Below, piece after piece: positions 49,125 to 61,364 of a stretch of DNA of 64,000 bases (position 1 is the stretch's first letter; the number at the start of each line of letters is the position of its first letter). The notes under the pieces were generated by a model, which worked only from the letters and a program-made list of their open reading frames with translations, was not told where the DNA came from and made no database searches. Source of the DNA: Pterobdella sp. o SKG-2022 (lineage: Eukaryota; Annelida; Clitellata; Hirudinida; Piscicolidae); the NCBI GenBank assembly GCA_964035795.1, contig OZ038323.1, positions 809,456-873,455 of the forward strand, read 5' to 3'. The translations under genes were made by a program, and so were the position numbers.

Positions 49125-49212
49125 AATAGAAGGTTTTTTGGATTAGTAATAATAGCTTCAGGTCTAGTTTTTTTATTTCCCTGGTGTGCCACAAGGTTCT
49201 GTAATCGGTCCT
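49125..49212 (+). mobile_element. 3' continuation of the interrupted LINE (PGVPQGSVIGPL motif)
   Basis: CCTGGTGTGCCACAAGGTTC and the next codons read PGVPQGSVIGPL, the conserved reverse transcriptase motif that normally follows the LDLSxAF block by roughly 40-60 residues. It is therefore likely the continuation of the fragment at 47103-47262. Confidence 0.7.
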
Positions 49213-49216
49213 CTCT

Positions 49217-49279
49217 CATCATCAGGCCCATTCAAATAAATTAAAAATATTCGAATTTATTTGAATGGGCCTGATGATG
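49217..49279. repeat. Perfect 26-bp inverted repeat with 11-bp spacer
   Basis: Arms 49217-49242 and 49254-49279 are exact reverse complements (CATCATCAGGCCCATTCAAA, then TAAATT). The loop is AAAAATATTCG. It would form a long hairpin or cruciform. It lies directly after the PGVPQGSVIGPL remnant. Confidence 0.95.
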
Positions 49280-49559
49280 GAAACATGTTTTCAAAAAGCT
49301 TCGTTCAACTTGAAAATTTTTCCAGTGTTCCTTTAAACCGAATATTGTTCTTGCAAATTATTTGAACACAAAAGATAATTCTATTAAGTACAAAGCTTCT
49401 CGTTAACAAAGTAAAACTATGAAGTACGCTAAAATTGTACTCAATAAAATTACCATTTGTGTTAAAATAATTTGCAGTATTTACTTTAACTAAATAAGAT
49501 TATATTATTATTATTATAATGACGTTGTTGATTTTGTGTTGCAGCCAGGAAAGGAGGTG

Positions 49560-52500
49560 ATGGAGAAGTTCAAGGTGGCATCGAGGCTTTCGGGCACAGA
49601 AAGCAATGTTTGGTGGGTCATTTTTAAATTCTCATGCACCATCGATTTTTAAACAACATCATTTTCAATGTTGCAAGATTCTAACTTCAAGCAGCGTTCC
49701 AATTGAGGATGATGATCAGTGTCAGTTTTTATAAAACTTGAAGGAGTTTTCTATTCCTAATACAATGAACTGTTGCACTTTTCAAGAGTCATCAACACGA
49801 TTTTATCTGGCATAAATAAGTCTCGAAGATAAATTTAAGAAAATTAAGTTTTTTGAATCATAATTAATCTAAAGTTCATCATGGAATTTATTCTTATATC
49901 GCTGTTGAAGGACTCTTGAGTATAATTTTATGTCAGTTCAATACAATATGAAAATATCCAAATTAAGTGATGTTCTATATAGCGCCTTGCACGCACTTTG
50001 TCACGTGCATTATACTGCATAAGTCATAAGCGAGCTTATAAACGATGATGACCCGGGGAACAGGGTAGAGATTGGCAAGATCACCACAGACTGCAAGGCT
50101 CTCAACCTCGGACAGGTTGGTGTTGAGGAATCATAATAAAGATTATCACACACCACACACTCCACATCACACACACACCACATCACATCACACTCCACGT
50201 CACACACACACACTATATCACACATACACATCACACACACACTATATTACACACAAACACATCACACACACACACACACTATATCACACACAAACACATC
50301 ACAAACACACACTATATCACACACAAACACATCACACACACACACACACTATATCACACACAAACACATCACACACACCCACATTCACATCACACACACA
50401 CACACTATATCACACACAAACACATCACACACACCCACATTCACATCACACACACACACACTATATCACACACCACCACCATGCACACCACAGGGCTTCC
50501 CTGACTTCTACCCTCCCACTTTTGTCACTGATGCTTTACAACAGGTGGCCAGCGACAAAGACAACTTTCAATTCCACCAGTACACCAGGAGTTACGTGAG
50601 TCATTCTCATTTAATACTTTCATCGGCTCCAAGGTGCTTTCATTTAAAATTGTAAGAAAGTAGGGTGACAAATGAATTGTATTCGGAGTTGGTATGAACT
50701 CGAGAATGTGACATTGTTTCAGGGGTTGATAGGGTGATTTAGAGAGTTCAAAGAATTTATATTATCTGTGTCGATATGAATGGTGGAGGAGGAAGTGAGC
50801 TAGCTGTTACATGAAGGATAAGGCTGAGATGGAAGGCATTCAACAGTATGTCTTCTATGTCATGTGGTAAAAGACAAACATGGAATATCAAAGAACAAAT
50901 TTATAGAACATGTTTGAGGCCTGTAATGACATATGGCTGAAAAAATTTAGCGTTAAGATCCGTCAAAGAAGAGCATGAAGGTGATGCTTAGAATGGTGTA
51001 TGCAGTTTAGCTGGCTGATTTAGAAAGTGTTGTGGAATTGATGGATTATAAAGATATACTGGTGGTCATGATAAAATGAAACCTTGTGAAAGCAGCAGAG
51101 TTGCTGGAAAAGTGGGGGGTTTTTATGGACCCTGAGCAACACCCAGTCAAATATAGAATGTCTGGATGGAAAGACACAAAATGACGAGAAGGCTTGTACA
51201 CATGCAGCTTGCAAGCAATGATAACAAATGATAGATGTTGATTAAGTAAGTCCGGATCCTCATCAGGACTAACATTGTGATTTTTGTTCTTCAGTGACTT
51301 TGTATGAGTTATTGAGCATCAAGTGAATAAGCTAGTTGAATAACGGAAGCATATGAGATGGTCATCGTTGAGAAATGAAGGTTGAAAAAACAGATGAATG
51401 CCCATGTTGTGTTCAGTCTGTTGGGTGGTCGATCAGCATCAAGCTACAGGATGGACATTTTTGAGCTTCTTTGAAGTATTTGATCTCAAATTTTAAAATA
51501 TTTGGAAATATTTTGACCCACATTTTTGAACTTTTTGAAATTAAATTTGCACACATCAGTTAAAAGCACATTTTCGTCTTTTTTCGTCTCTTTAAACACT
51601 TGATAAATGCTTAATAAAATTCCAGAGTATATTTAAATTTGGCTTGTACCGCATAATTTTTGACATCTTATTCTGTTCATGTCATCATGAGCGTTTGACG
51701 TATTTTCATTTTCAGGAAGATTTTATAAACATTATTGATAATTATATGTGACATGGCATTAAATCATTTGAACTGCACGGCAGGGCCACCCACGACTGGT
51801 GACTGCAGTGGCCAAATGTTATTCAAGGGAATTGAAGAGGAGCATCGATCCCCTCACCGAGGTGCTCATTTCTGTGGGAGCTTACGGGGCTCTCTTCTTC
51901 TCCATGCAAGGTCTCATCAACCCTGGAGACGAGGTTGGCATTTCTCGTGCAATCCAATGATGATTGGATGGATGACTTGCAAAAATAAAATTTGTAGGTG
52001 ATTATAATTGAACCCTTCTTCGACTCGTATGAACCTATGGTGAAACATGCTCATGGTGTCCCTCGCTTCATCTCCCTCAAATCTGTTAGCACCTCATCAA
52101 CTACAACACCACCACATCACACACACCACCATTATCACATCACACACACACCACCATCATCACATCACGTACACACCACCACTATCACATCACATACACA
52201 CACCACCATCATCACATCACATACACACACCACCATCATCACATCACATACACATCACCACCATCATCACATCACATACACACACTACCATCATCATCAT
52301 CACATACACACACCACCATCATCACATCACATACACACACCACATACACACACATGACCCATTAACACCGTACTCCTCCATGCATCATCGTCATTAATGC
52401 TCTAAATTCAACTAAAACATTCAAAAATATACTGCTCTTGTATTGACGCTGGCATATGATTTGACAGACCAAACCAGCGGGAACTGCAAGCACCACAGCC

Positions 52501-54399
52501 GACTGGATTTTTGACAGGAGTGAGTTAGAATCCCTTTTCAACCCTAAGACTAAGCTGCTCATCTTCAACAATCCCAACAACCCACTTGGAAAGGTTGTGT
52601 GTACACCATTCTTCAAGTTGCCATGTGGCCTTTGAATCAACTTTAATCCAGTTATTTAATATAAATGTTATTATTGTTATATTATTGTTGATATATTTTT
52701 GGAATTTGAAACAATTCAGGTGTACACGAGAGACGAGATGACCTTCATAGCAGACCTGTGCAAGAAGCACAATGTGGTGGTCATTTCAGACGAGGTTTAC
52801 GATCGTCTTGTGTACCCGTCTTCTACCTTCATCCGCATGGGTCTGTCCTTCTCGCCCTGATAGTTTCTTTTGATGATGATGCTCGATTTAATACCGCAGC
52901 AACCCTGCCTGGAATGTATGAGCGCACTGTCACTATTGGCAGCGCAGGAAAGACTTTTTCAGTGACAGGATGGAAGTTGGGATGGTCGATCGGACCTCAC
53001 CATTTGATCAAGGCGTTGTGCTTCGTGCATCAGAACTGCAACTTCACTTGTCCCACCCCCTTGCAGGTCTCCTTTGTTAACACTGGTTTCTTGTATTTAA
53101 TGAGCATTCGTAGTTTATTCTGCAATTTATTGAACATTTTCCATGAAAGCTTCAACAAAATTTCATTATATTAAATACCCTTCCTTGGAACGTCACAGAG
53201 GTTACAGATGTGCAACCCACAGGAAGCAGTGGCCAGGTGCTTCGAGAGGGAGGAGGAGGAGTTGGGCAAGGAGACCAGCTACTTCTACCAGGCACCACGT
53301 GACATACTCCCCTGCAGGGAAAAGATCGCCAAGATGCTGCAGTCAGTCAACATGGCGCCAGTGTTGCCAGAGGCGGGCTACTTCATGATCGCTGACATTT
53401 CCAAGACTGGTACCAGTCTTCTTTTTATATTTTTAATGTGCAAGTGTCTCTGGTTATAATTATACATAGTTGTTGTAAAACACAAGGATTCAAAGAGGAC
53501 CCTTCAAACCCTGACACGAAGGACTACCAGTTCATCAAGTGGATGTGCAAAAACAAAGTATGCCACTTTTGTTCTAGTAATCATTCAGTGGGATAAGTGT
53601 ATAAATGGTTTAAAACTGTGCAATGATGCAGGGGCTATCTGCAATTCCAAACAGTGCCTTTTACAGCCAGGAGCACAAGAAGTTGTCAGCGGATCTCATC
53701 AGATTCTGCTTTTTTAAGGTCACATAACTTTATTTAAATACTAAAATTTCACTCTCAACTCCATCCAACTTAGCGCTCGTACTTATGATCTGCTTATTTA
53801 TTATAGATTTGATAAGACTCTGTTAGCAGGTATCTTCGTCAGTAGGACGTTAGCTCAGGCTGGCGATCTATCAAAACTTTTCCCAATTCACATGTCTAAT
53901 TTCAAAAATTACGCTGTAGTAGTATCAATAACCTAAGCTGATTGTTGTCCATTCCACCTACTGGGGCATATAGAGGGGTTTAATCTGATATGATTAAGAA
54001 ATAATTCACCTCTAATATAGCGAGATAATTAGGATGTAACACGACGTTAGTTATTATGACCAGTGGTTTCTTGCACAAATCATAAGAATGTTTTTCATTT
54101 GTTTTTGTTGAAATTCTTTTTTTGAATATTTACTTTTCAAGATTGGAATAAAGATAAAAAAACACCATTGATGTTTTGACAAAAGATGTCAAATCTCACT
54201 TTCCAGCTTTTCCATGAAGTTTAATTGCTTGTTTGCATTTTTCATGTTTGCTTACTCAAACTTAGCACTTTTTTGAAAATCTTCGATATGTAGCTTCCCC
54301 ATTGTAATAATTCTTGAAAATTAATCATAAATCATTTGTTAACAGAAGCCTGAGACCCTGGAAGCAGCCGAAAAAATTCTTCAGAACTGGAGCAAGTGA
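49560..54399 (+). CDS. KYAT: Kynurenine aminotransferase (KYAT1/KYAT3 type)
   Basis: Twelve coding exons in phase give 418 residues: 49560-49612, 50064-50115, 50494-50595, 51784-51933, 51998-52084, 52468-52593, 52720-52840, 52900-53066, 53223-53409, 53487-53557, 53632-53718, 54346-54399. A PLP-dependent fold-type I transaminase that converts kynurenine to kynurenic acid and can act as cysteine-S-conjugate beta-lyase. Visible motifs: SNVWVEI, LNLGQGFPDF, FHQYTRSYGHPRLV, VGAYGALF, IIIEPFFDSYEPMV, NNPNNPLGK, ISDEVYDRLVY, IGSAGKTFSVTGWKLGWSIG with PLP lysine K248, and FCFFK. The wording is nearest KYAT3. The start ATG at 49560 follows a gttgcag acceptor, implying a non-coding first exon; no mitochondrial presequence is seen. 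An alternative acceptor at the 53223 exon would add a few residues. Confidence 0.94.
50143..50485 (+). repeat. CACA/ACATCACAC microsatellite in the KYAT intron before exon 3
   Basis: Units of CACACACACTATATCACACA, CAAACACATC and variants fill almost the whole 378-bp intron up to the acceptor at 50493. The repeated block is about 40-60 bp long. Confidence 0.9.
50730..51245 (+). mobile_element. Highly decayed LINE remnant in KYAT intron 3
   Basis: Broken frames resemble a reverse transcriptase C-terminal region: WKAFNSMSSMSCGKRQTWN, then IKEQIYRTCLRPVMTYG. Many stops. The match is only by motif shape, so the boundaries are approximate. Confidence 0.5.
52100..52370 (+). repeat. CACCATCATCACATCACATA minisatellite in KYAT intron 5
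   Basis: About nine to ten units of roughly 27-28 bp (CACCATCATCACATCACATA plus CACACA). It begins directly after the donor at 52085 and fills most of the intron. Confidence 0.92.
53930..54000 (+). repeat. Dispersed repeat copy (SINE-like) in KYAT intron 11
   Basis: Contains CTACTGGGGCATATAGAGGG and TTTAATCTGATATGATTAAG. The pattern also occurs at about 7008-7052 (ACTGGGGCATGCAGAGCAGT, then ATAATCT) and 394-436 (ACACATGTAGAGCAGTATAA). Just upstream (about 53855) a box-A-like GTTAGCTCAGGCTGGCGA occurs. Confidence 0.5.
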
Positions 54400-54811
54400 G
54401 GCCTCCATTGCTGTGAATAGCAACCAAATCTATTTTTTCTAGTTAAGGCTTCCACTCAAAATTTGTCAAATTCACTCACCTTCCTAACATTTGTCTTTCT
54501 AACCTATAAGCTGTGGTTTCAATTAAAATCATTTTTTTATTTCCTAATCCGTCATCATGATGATTTTTGAATTTCAAAATTCACTTATTAATTTTTGTTT
54601 GAAAATCAAATTTTCCAAAAAATATAAAAATAAATAATGCTCAAAATGCTCCTTTTTTAAAAAAATTAATTGAAAATTTAATATCAGCGTTGTTTAAAAA
54701 ATATTTTAAGTGTTTTTTTTTTTTTGAGTACGTTCGAATTTGTGATATACATAAATAGGTTAGACGTATCTTCCGTCAAACATTCAAACAACTTACATCT
54801 AAGTTTTGGTC
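54400..54811. other. Intergenic between KYAT and CNOT9
   Basis: 412 bp, AT-rich, with a T10-12 run near 54712-54724. It holds the KYAT 3' UTR and CNOT9 promoter. No other feature is seen. Confidence 0.5.
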
Positions 54812-57104
54812 ATGAATATGCAGTTACAGAGGCAAACGCCTATTAACCAAAACTCTTTTCAACAAGTTGAACGCGAAAAAATATACCAATGGATTTTAGA
54901 ATTAGCAAACGTTGAAACCAAAGAGAATGCCCTTCTTGAGTTAAGGTTAAGTATTAAAAATATAATTCAAACCAAAAAAGTTACTTTTTTAGTTTGAATA
55001 TTATATTAATTTTTTAGTAAAAAGCGAGAGGTTGTGCCCGATTTGGCTCCAATGTTGTGGCACTCTTTCGGCACCATAGCCACTCTTCTGCAGGAAATCA
55101 TCTCCATCTATCCAGCCATCAATCCACCCAACCTCACTGTTTGCTTGAAACTTTACTTACCAATTTAAAATTTTTTCAATCAAAATTGCCCAACTCAATA
55201 ATAAAAATTAAATGCATGTTTGATAGTGAAATACTGAATATATCCAATCATTCAGGCTCATCAGTCAAACAGAGTATGCAATGCCCTTGCCTTGATGCAG
55301 TGTGTCGCTTCCCACCCCGATACCAGATCTGCCTTCCTCTCCGGTGAACTCCTACTTCTACTATTATATTTCATTCCTCATTTACGATATTTTCTCAAAC
55401 AGCTCACATTCCTCTTTTCTTGTATCCCTTTCTCCACACAATAAGCAAAACTCGTCCCTTTGAGTACCTTAGGCTCACTTCTCTTGGGGTGATTGGAGCT
55501 CTTGTTAAGGTGATTTTGTGTTTCAATGTTTCATGGCAATGAAGGGGCTAAAACTTCTGATTAAAAATTAATGGGTGCTGTGCCATTTCAAATTTTTCAA
55601 AACCATGTTAATAGAATTTAATCGAAAGCTTTTGAGTATCCAAAATAACATTATGGGATAAACAAACTTGAGTTTTTGACAGAATTTATAAGTTATTTTC
55701 AAATAATAGGATGTTTCAAATGATTAGACTCAAAAATAATAGACAGATGAAGAGGAGGTGATAAACTTCCTGCTGACCACAGAAATTATCCCTCTCTGCC
55801 TCAAGATCATGGACAGTGGCTCCGAACTTTCAAAAACTGTTTGTTTCTTACTTCCATACAAAATGTTAAAAGTAAAATTTGTTGCTTGAATATTTATTGA
55901 GATGTTTTGACAAAAAAAGTTTTTCGAGGGACTAATGAAGCATTAGATAGTTACTATAAACTAACAATCAGTTTCATCATCATCATCATTTTTTACATCC
56001 ATTTTCATGCTAGCATTGATTGGACTGTTTATATTTAACATAAAGATAATTTAGGTGAATTTCTAGACTCATTGGTATAGTAGTTATGTTGATTTTTTGT
56101 ACACCTGAACAACACTCTCCAGGTGGCCACATTCATCCTCCAGAAGATCCTTCTTGATAACACTGGCCTCTCCTACATCTGCCACACTTATGATCGATTC
56201 TCACATGTAGCTGTCATCTTGGTTTGTCAATTCTTCATTGTTTTTGAAGCATTCCATCTTTCCAATGTTATATTCTTCTATCAAACCTTGTGAACATTAT
56301 TGCCATCTAATCTTATCTTCTTTTTTGTTCCTAATTCACACTCAACATGTTTTGTCACATCTAGTTTCCATGACCTAGGGGATAATAAAATGGCATCATT
56401 TCCAACCACAAGCTAATAGTTTATGCCACTCGAGTGTTCAAAGTGCAAGAGTGCCTTCATAGGTGCACCCTCAACATTGCATGCCATTGTTGTGTGACTC
56501 AGTCACTTTTGAGACTTCATCAAAGGCAGATTTGCTGTTTCATCAAGTCTCAGTGTGACTTCCAACCTAGACTAACATACATCCTGCATTTGTTCTCTTT
56601 AAATTTTTATTTGTATTTTTTTTAGCCAAAACTTCGAAATGTCCTCTCTGCAATATTATATTTTAAAAATTAGAAACACCCAAATGTGTCCAAATTTTTG
56701 ACTGTATTTTTCTGCATTTATAAAACTCCAAATTTTTAATGAAATGGATCATCAAAATGACTCCCACAGGCGAAGATGGTGATCCACCTGGCTAAGGAAC
56801 AGTCAGCCAGGTTGCTCAAGCACGTTGTCAGGTGCTACCTGCGACTTTCCGACAACAACAGGTACCATGCATTTCTATTGTATTTTCGCAACATCTCCTT
56901 CAATCATGATATGATGATTCAATGCATATCAACATCCATGACATCTGACACAACAGAGCTCGAGAAGCACTAAAGCAATGCTTGCCAAATCAGTTGAAGG
57001 ACAATACATTTGCAGCATGTTTGAAGGATGACAACTCAACAAAGAAATGGCTGGCTACCTTGCTGAAAAACATCGATGCTCCCTCTGCAGACATGGTGTC
57101 ATGA
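54812..57104 (+). CDS. CNOT9: CCR4-NOT subunit CNOT9 / RQCD1 / Caf40
   Basis: Eight exons in phase give 294 residues (human 299): 54812-54945, 55018-55138, 55256-55343, 55403-55509, 55743-55838, 56123-56221, 56770-56861, 56957-57104. Near-identical family stretches: [138 protein letters not shown]9 is an armadillo-repeat subunit of the cytoplasmic mRNA deadenylase complex and binds GW182, Roquin, Bam and similar recruiters. The ATG chosen (MNMQLQRQ) gives a short variable N-terminus, usual in this family. It sits 413 bp after KYAT. Confidence 0.97.
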
Positions 57105-57448
57105 AGGGCCAATGGGGTCCAATCGTTTGCATGGGTTCATTGTTAGCCCACGTTATTCTGGTGGCATCTTGCGTGTGTTTGTATTTAAGGATTGTTTCTT
57201 GCTTTTTGTGAACCCAGACTATCAAAGCAACTGTTACAATATTTGTTTTTCTCAATTTTCAAGTATTTGTTCAAAGTTTCACAAATTGTGAAAAATTTAT
57301 AATAAATGTCATCGACTTTTCTTTTAAACATATCGACGTCATCGACGGTTATTCAATAGTGTTTTAAGACTACTTGAACTTTTATATTAAATTGTGGCGA
57401 TATTTGTCTTGAACATTTTGTGAGTCAACGTTTTTGAAACTCGCCATA
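57105..57448. other. Intergenic between CNOT9 and the docking-complex gene
   Basis: 344 bp; AATAAA at about 57300 fits CNOT9 polyadenylation. A short imperfect repeat of CATCGACTTTT / CATATCGACGTCATCGACGG at about 57308-57348 lies about 100 bp upstream of the next ATG. No coding frame. Confidence 0.5.
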
Positions 57449-60400
57449 ATGTCGAACACTGCAAATGCCGGAAAGAAAAAGAATATAAAGAAAGTCAAGG
57501 AGTTTTCGTTGGATGTTATGGAGGCGAGTGTAGTGCCAGAGGGCAACATCCAGGACCAAATTGTCAAACTCATGGGTACTAAGTTCAACTAATGCTTGCA
57601 TATAAGTTGTAATTAGAAATGTGTTCACAGGAATACACAAAAAATTTTCTGATGGTTTTGCATCTTACACCAAGGAGTTTGACGGGGTGTTTAAAAAGTG
57701 AGGTTATTTAAACCAGCCATATATGTATATATATAAAGAACCTTTGATAATTTCCACAGCTACACGTCAATCATCAAAATTCTGCAACAAGAGCACAAAC
57801 TGCTCAGAGACCTCCTAGAGGCAGACAAAGACCCTCTCTGCGTCAAGGTCCTTATGTGGCTCACAAGTTTTTATCACATTACTATTTGTATGATTTCAAA
57901 TTTATGCTTATTTGTATAATGTTTAGAAACCAAATTGTTATGGAATATAAAAGTTGCAGCTGGTTTAGCGATTCAAGTGGCTTGGTCTCTTCAGTTTTCA
58001 TTGCTTATTTCCATCTTTTCATTCAATTTTTAATATTTTGGCAAAATGATACACAGGAAAATAAGAAGAAAAAAGCGAGAATGTTAGAAACCATAGAGAA
58101 AGAGGAATGTGTCGGAGTGAAGATCACAGAGATCCTGCAACAGTTACAGCGTGACAAACTGAATAACGATCTGAAGGTTTATTTAAAAGTGGAATGATGA
58201 AGAGTGCCAATGATAAATGTGAGTTATGGCAGATGAAGGTGATTGAGAAAAAGAGGAGGGCTCTGACGGAGTGCTTAGACCAGGTGGAGCAACAGAGATA
58301 CATCTCCAAGTTGATACCTTGATTCCCTTTTAAGCATTCTGCTCATAAAAATCAAAATTAATTCTTCTCAACCAAACGTTGCAAGTTACATGATCGAGCT
58401 GGAAAACAAAAAGCACAAATGTGTTATTAAACTGAACGTGCTGGTGAATAACAACCAAGTTGGAAATTTTTTGAATCTTTCTACTTTTAGTTCAAAATTT
58501 TCAAAAGCAAATAACTGAAATGAATAATCTAACAGAAACTTCGGACATCGATCGACTCGAAGAAAAGGACGAGGATGAACTTCGAGAAGACATACAAAAA
58601 ACTGATCAACCAGATCAAGACCCTCAAAGAGGTTGCGTGGAATAAATTGGAAGATTATTTTTTGAATGAATTCACAAAAAGTTATTTTTGATTTGCAGGA
58701 AAAAAAGTTCATGCTAACAAACGCACAGCAGTTCATCGAGGACAGGGAGTCGATGGCGTCCATGATCAACGTGATGATCAGTGGACAAGAAAAGGAAGCG
58801 GCTCTGTATGCTCAAAAAATGGAGAACATGAGACAGGTTCATAACTTACTCGGACTGATGATCAGTTGTGAGCTTTATTATTTTGAATGCAGATGATACG
58901 ACAAGAGACCAAAACTACGGAGTTTTTGGTACCGATCTTGAATGAACGGTTGGTGCTTGATAGCTTTTCTAGGCACATTATATGAATATTTTCGATCATT
59001 CCAGAACAGAGTTGAAAGAGCTAGATCAAATGAACAAGATTGAAAAACTTGAAGAAACTCTCGAAAATGAAACAAAGGTTCATTATTTAAAATGCCGATG
59101 TTTTATGTTACAAACGTTTCTATTGACCCTTGGAGATGTTGGAAAAGTTGAAAGAGGAGCAAGAGGCAATTCAAGACATCACTGAAGAAAAAGTACTGTC
59201 TCCTATTGTTTGAACCCTCTAATTTTTTATATTCTAACATACAATATGCACAATTAAGCTTTATTGCGAACGTTTGGCAGGAAAAGAACATGATAACAAT
59301 GGCGTACAACCAAATAGAGGCCGAGAAGATGGCTCTCTTCAACTACAATGCCGACCTTGATGGTGAACTCATCAACCTCAAACAAGAGCAGAAGTCACTC
59401 AAAGAAGAACTTGAACGTTTGAAAATTCTCTTATTGCAAATCATCACAACTTCCATCTAAGCGTGACCATGGGGATAAGGTTATGAGACTATGATGTTGT
59501 TTGAAAAAGTTTCCACTGTTATTGTGAACCTCGACGTTGAGCGTGTGATGAGAGGTGTTTAAATGTGAATGCACAGAGTTATGCCGGTCGACAAAAATCT
59601 GTCGATGGTTGCATGTGGTCAGAATTAGGCTGAGGGTTTGCTAAGCAATTTCAATTGTTGCAACTCACCCATCCTGGGTTTGGACAGCATTAGATTGTGA
59701 AGATGCTTATTGTTGAAGTTTCATTGAAAAGCAGGCTGAATTCTTGCAGTCAAATTGTCAAATCTAATTAGCAGAATTTTTGAAGACTACAAAAAAAATA
59801 AAAGCTAGACCTCTATGTTTGATCCAGTCAGTTTTCCACCTTCGTTCTCATGCAAAGTGCTTGTTTTGATGTTTTTCATGTTTTAAAGTCATAATCTAAC
59901 ATAGACGATAGCTGGCTTTCAAGAGTGCATCTCTGAGTGTTTGATGAGGTGGAAGAGTTTGCTGGTTTCTAAGGGCGCTCAAATGTTTCAACTGACACAA
60001 GTAAAACAATGGCGTCAACAACTTACATCCATCTTCAGCTCATTATTATTTTGAAGTGAAAATATATGTTGCACAATTGAAAATTGTTAAGAAAAGTCAT
60101 TCTGTTGTGTTGATATTAAGTTTTTTTTTTGAATGGCCTCCAAAAATAACGAACTTCCTTTGACCCCAGAATTGCAGAATGAAGACACAAACATCTCAGA
60201 AGAGTTCACCGTCAAAATGCAAGAGCATGAAGAAACATATCGGAAGCTCACGCAGGAGTCCATCGACTGTAGCCACAAGTGCACGGAGGTGCATGCAGTG
60301 ATGGATCTTTCTAAGCTCTTCATCGAGTGCACATTCAAGGTTTTTTCTCATGAATCAAACATAAAAAAATAAAACATTGCGGATAAGCAGCCTTCAAAAT

Positions 60401-61153
60401 TTGAATCATAAAATCGATGAGGTTTTTAATTTTTTATTGAGACGAAGCTTTTCAAAATATTTTCTCTATCTTTATAAAATAAGAATAATAAATAAATAAT
60501 AAATAATGAAAAAAGAATAAAATTTTATTTTTAAGATGTTAGGATGCAGCATACAGAAAATGGAGCAGAAACTGGGACTTGATACAGAAGTAAACCCCAA
60601 AAATATGTCTGTATTCCTGACGGAAGTTGAAAGCGACTTAGCTGAAATCATTAGAACTTTCAACACATCAGAAAAAGAGAACATCGAATCAGAATCAAAA
60701 ATAGATTTTGTTCCGAACTTTTTTCCGGAAACTCTTCACAACATTAACGTTGAAAACGCCTTGTTGCCTAATCCTCTCAAAGACTATCCAGAATATTCAC
60801 AAAAAAATCCTGCTGATGTGCATTTGTGTTCTAAAAAATCTCTTGTTGAACTTGCCGAAGAAAGTGCTCGAGAAAGAAATGAAGCACTTCTTAAAAAAAA
60901 GCGAGAGTAATACTTTATTACAAATTTTGATAAAGTAGAATAGCCAAAATATTTTTTTTAATAAAAATATACAAATTTTTTTTAACCAATCAATGCACAG
61001 CTTTAGTAAGATTATTTGGTTTATGAAAACTAATTTTGTATTCGTAAAATTTTAACTTGAAAATTATGTCTTTAAATTAACAATTTATTTTTCAGAATGA
61101 AAAAGAAATTTGATCTCTCACACATGAGTTCTAAAGGGAACCAAAATATATGA
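57449..61153 (+). CDS. Outer dynein arm docking-complex coiled-coil protein (ODAD1/CCDC114-CCDC63 family)
   Basis: Fifteen exons in phase give about 568 residues: 57449-57575, 57631-57697, 57760-57847, 58057-58176, 58233-58309, 58386-58458, 58536-58631, 58699-58836, 58893-58948, 59005-59077, 59136-59192, 59281-59416, 60170-60339, 60536-60906, 61096-61153. Almost all of it is heptad coiled coil. Family clues: LNVLVNNNQKLRTSI followed by NFEKTYKKL (residues about 175-205), MALFNYNADLDGELINLKQE (about 341-360; family LFNYVNExNxEIE), and a late NMSVFLTEVESDLAEII after a gap typical of CCDC63/ODAD1. These proteins dock outer arms on doublet microtubules. Two ends are uncertain: failure to splice at 59417 stops at 59460, and failure at 60907 stops at 60910. 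An alternative is two separate genes, the second starting at ATG 60133. Confidence 0.75.
59461..60169. other. Long intron (or intergenic gap) of the docking-complex gene
   Basis: The 753-bp interval from 59417 to 60169 is far longer than the other introns of this gene. It has no recognisable element. A T12 run ends at 60130, just before an ATG at 60133 that stays open in the frame of the next exon. Confidence 0.5.
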
Positions 61154-61364
61154 AATAATTCGAAAATTAACGGAAAAGTTTATCAAACACTACTTAATAG
61201 ATAATTGCGTCGAAGTTCATTTTTGCAGTCAAATTGTTTAAACATTTAATTTTTGTAAACTACAAAAAAATAATTAAGCTGGTCTTTACTTGATTTCTTG
61301 ATTCTAAAAAATAAATATTTTTGGATTCATCTTTATCGTGTGATTCAAAACAATTGGAGAACAT
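61154..61364. other. Intergenic upstream of UBA5
   Basis: AT-rich; AATAAA at about 61309. No coding frame. Could contain an untranslated or short N-terminal UBA5 exon, since vertebrate UBA5 has about 50 extra N-terminal residues. Confidence 0.4.

Noticed and set aside
50072..50599. 175-codon His/Thr-rich ORF
   Set aside because: Reads through a CACA microsatellite and adjoining KYAT exons; not a gene.
51998..52397. Two His/Thr-rich overlapping ORFs after KYAT exon 5
   Set aside because: Exon 5 reading into the intronic minisatellite; the true exon ends at 52084.
56434..56625. 63-codon ORF in the CNOT9 intron 6
   Set aside because: Lies between two well-supported CNOT9 exons with no conserved motif; likely chance or repeat-derived.
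60133..60169. ATG at 60133 as the start of a separate gene
   Set aside because: Possible, but the acceptor at 60169 joins exon 12 in phase and continues the coiled coil as in CCDC63/ODAD1 proteins, so one gene is the simpler reading.
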